DNA of 6,666 bases, from assembly GCA_947631585.1 (NCBI GenBank), contig CANRLY010000106.1, positions 1-6,666 on the forward strand, in the 5' to 3' direction. Source of the DNA: an uncultured Clostridia bacterium. GTDB lineage: Bacteria > Bacillota > Clostridia > Oscillospirales > Ruminococcaceae. Shown piece by piece: positions 6,646-6,666 of the stretch; the first letter of the stretch is position 1, and each line of letters opens with the position of its first letter. The notes beneath the pieces were generated by a model. The model was not told where the DNA came from. It searched no databases and saw nothing but the letters and a program-made list of their open reading frames with translations. The translations under genes and the position numbers were made by a program.

Positions 6646-6666
6646 GGCGATATCCTTTGCGTTTCT

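Overview
The window is dense, ordinary bacterial chromosome and reads as a Clostridia-type Firmicute. A Ruminococcus-like or other Oscillospiraceae member is my best guess. This rests on the heterodimeric PyrK/PyrDB dihydroorotate dehydrogenase, strong AAGGAG-type ribosome binding sites, heavy AGA/AGG arginine use and roughly balanced base composition. The genus is inference; no rRNA or other taxonomic marker is present.

Layout, plus strand (1-5867): the 3' part of ilvD (dihydroxy-acid dehydratase, valine/isoleucine/leucine synthesis) is followed by pyrC, pyrF, pyrK and pyrD of de novo pyrimidine synthesis, then ruvX/yqgF (pre-16S rRNA processing nuclease, putative Holliday junction resolvase). 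The gaps are 13, 38, 21, -1 and 15 bases, so the six genes look like one transcription unit. PyrC makes dihydroorotate, PyrD with PyrK oxidises it to orotate, and PyrF decarboxylates OMP to UMP. The steps between are not encoded here: carbamoyl phosphate synthetase (carAB), aspartate carbamoyltransferase (pyrB) and orotate phosphoribosyltransferase (pyrE) must lie elsewhere. No pyr attenuator or PyrR-type leader is visible, and the true promoter should lie upstream of the window.

A strong hairpin with T tracts on both strands (5888-5924) closes this unit and also the convergent minus-strand unit.

Minus strand (6645 down to 5901): two adjacent small membrane proteins of 120 and 123 residues. 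Each looks like one half of a TauE/SafE (TSUP) anion exporter, and they are arranged as a two-gene operon. This split transporter is the most interesting item in the window. I see no mobile element, CRISPR array, tRNA, rRNA or defence system, no gene-free stretch over 300 bases, and nothing that convincingly amounts to an undescribed system.
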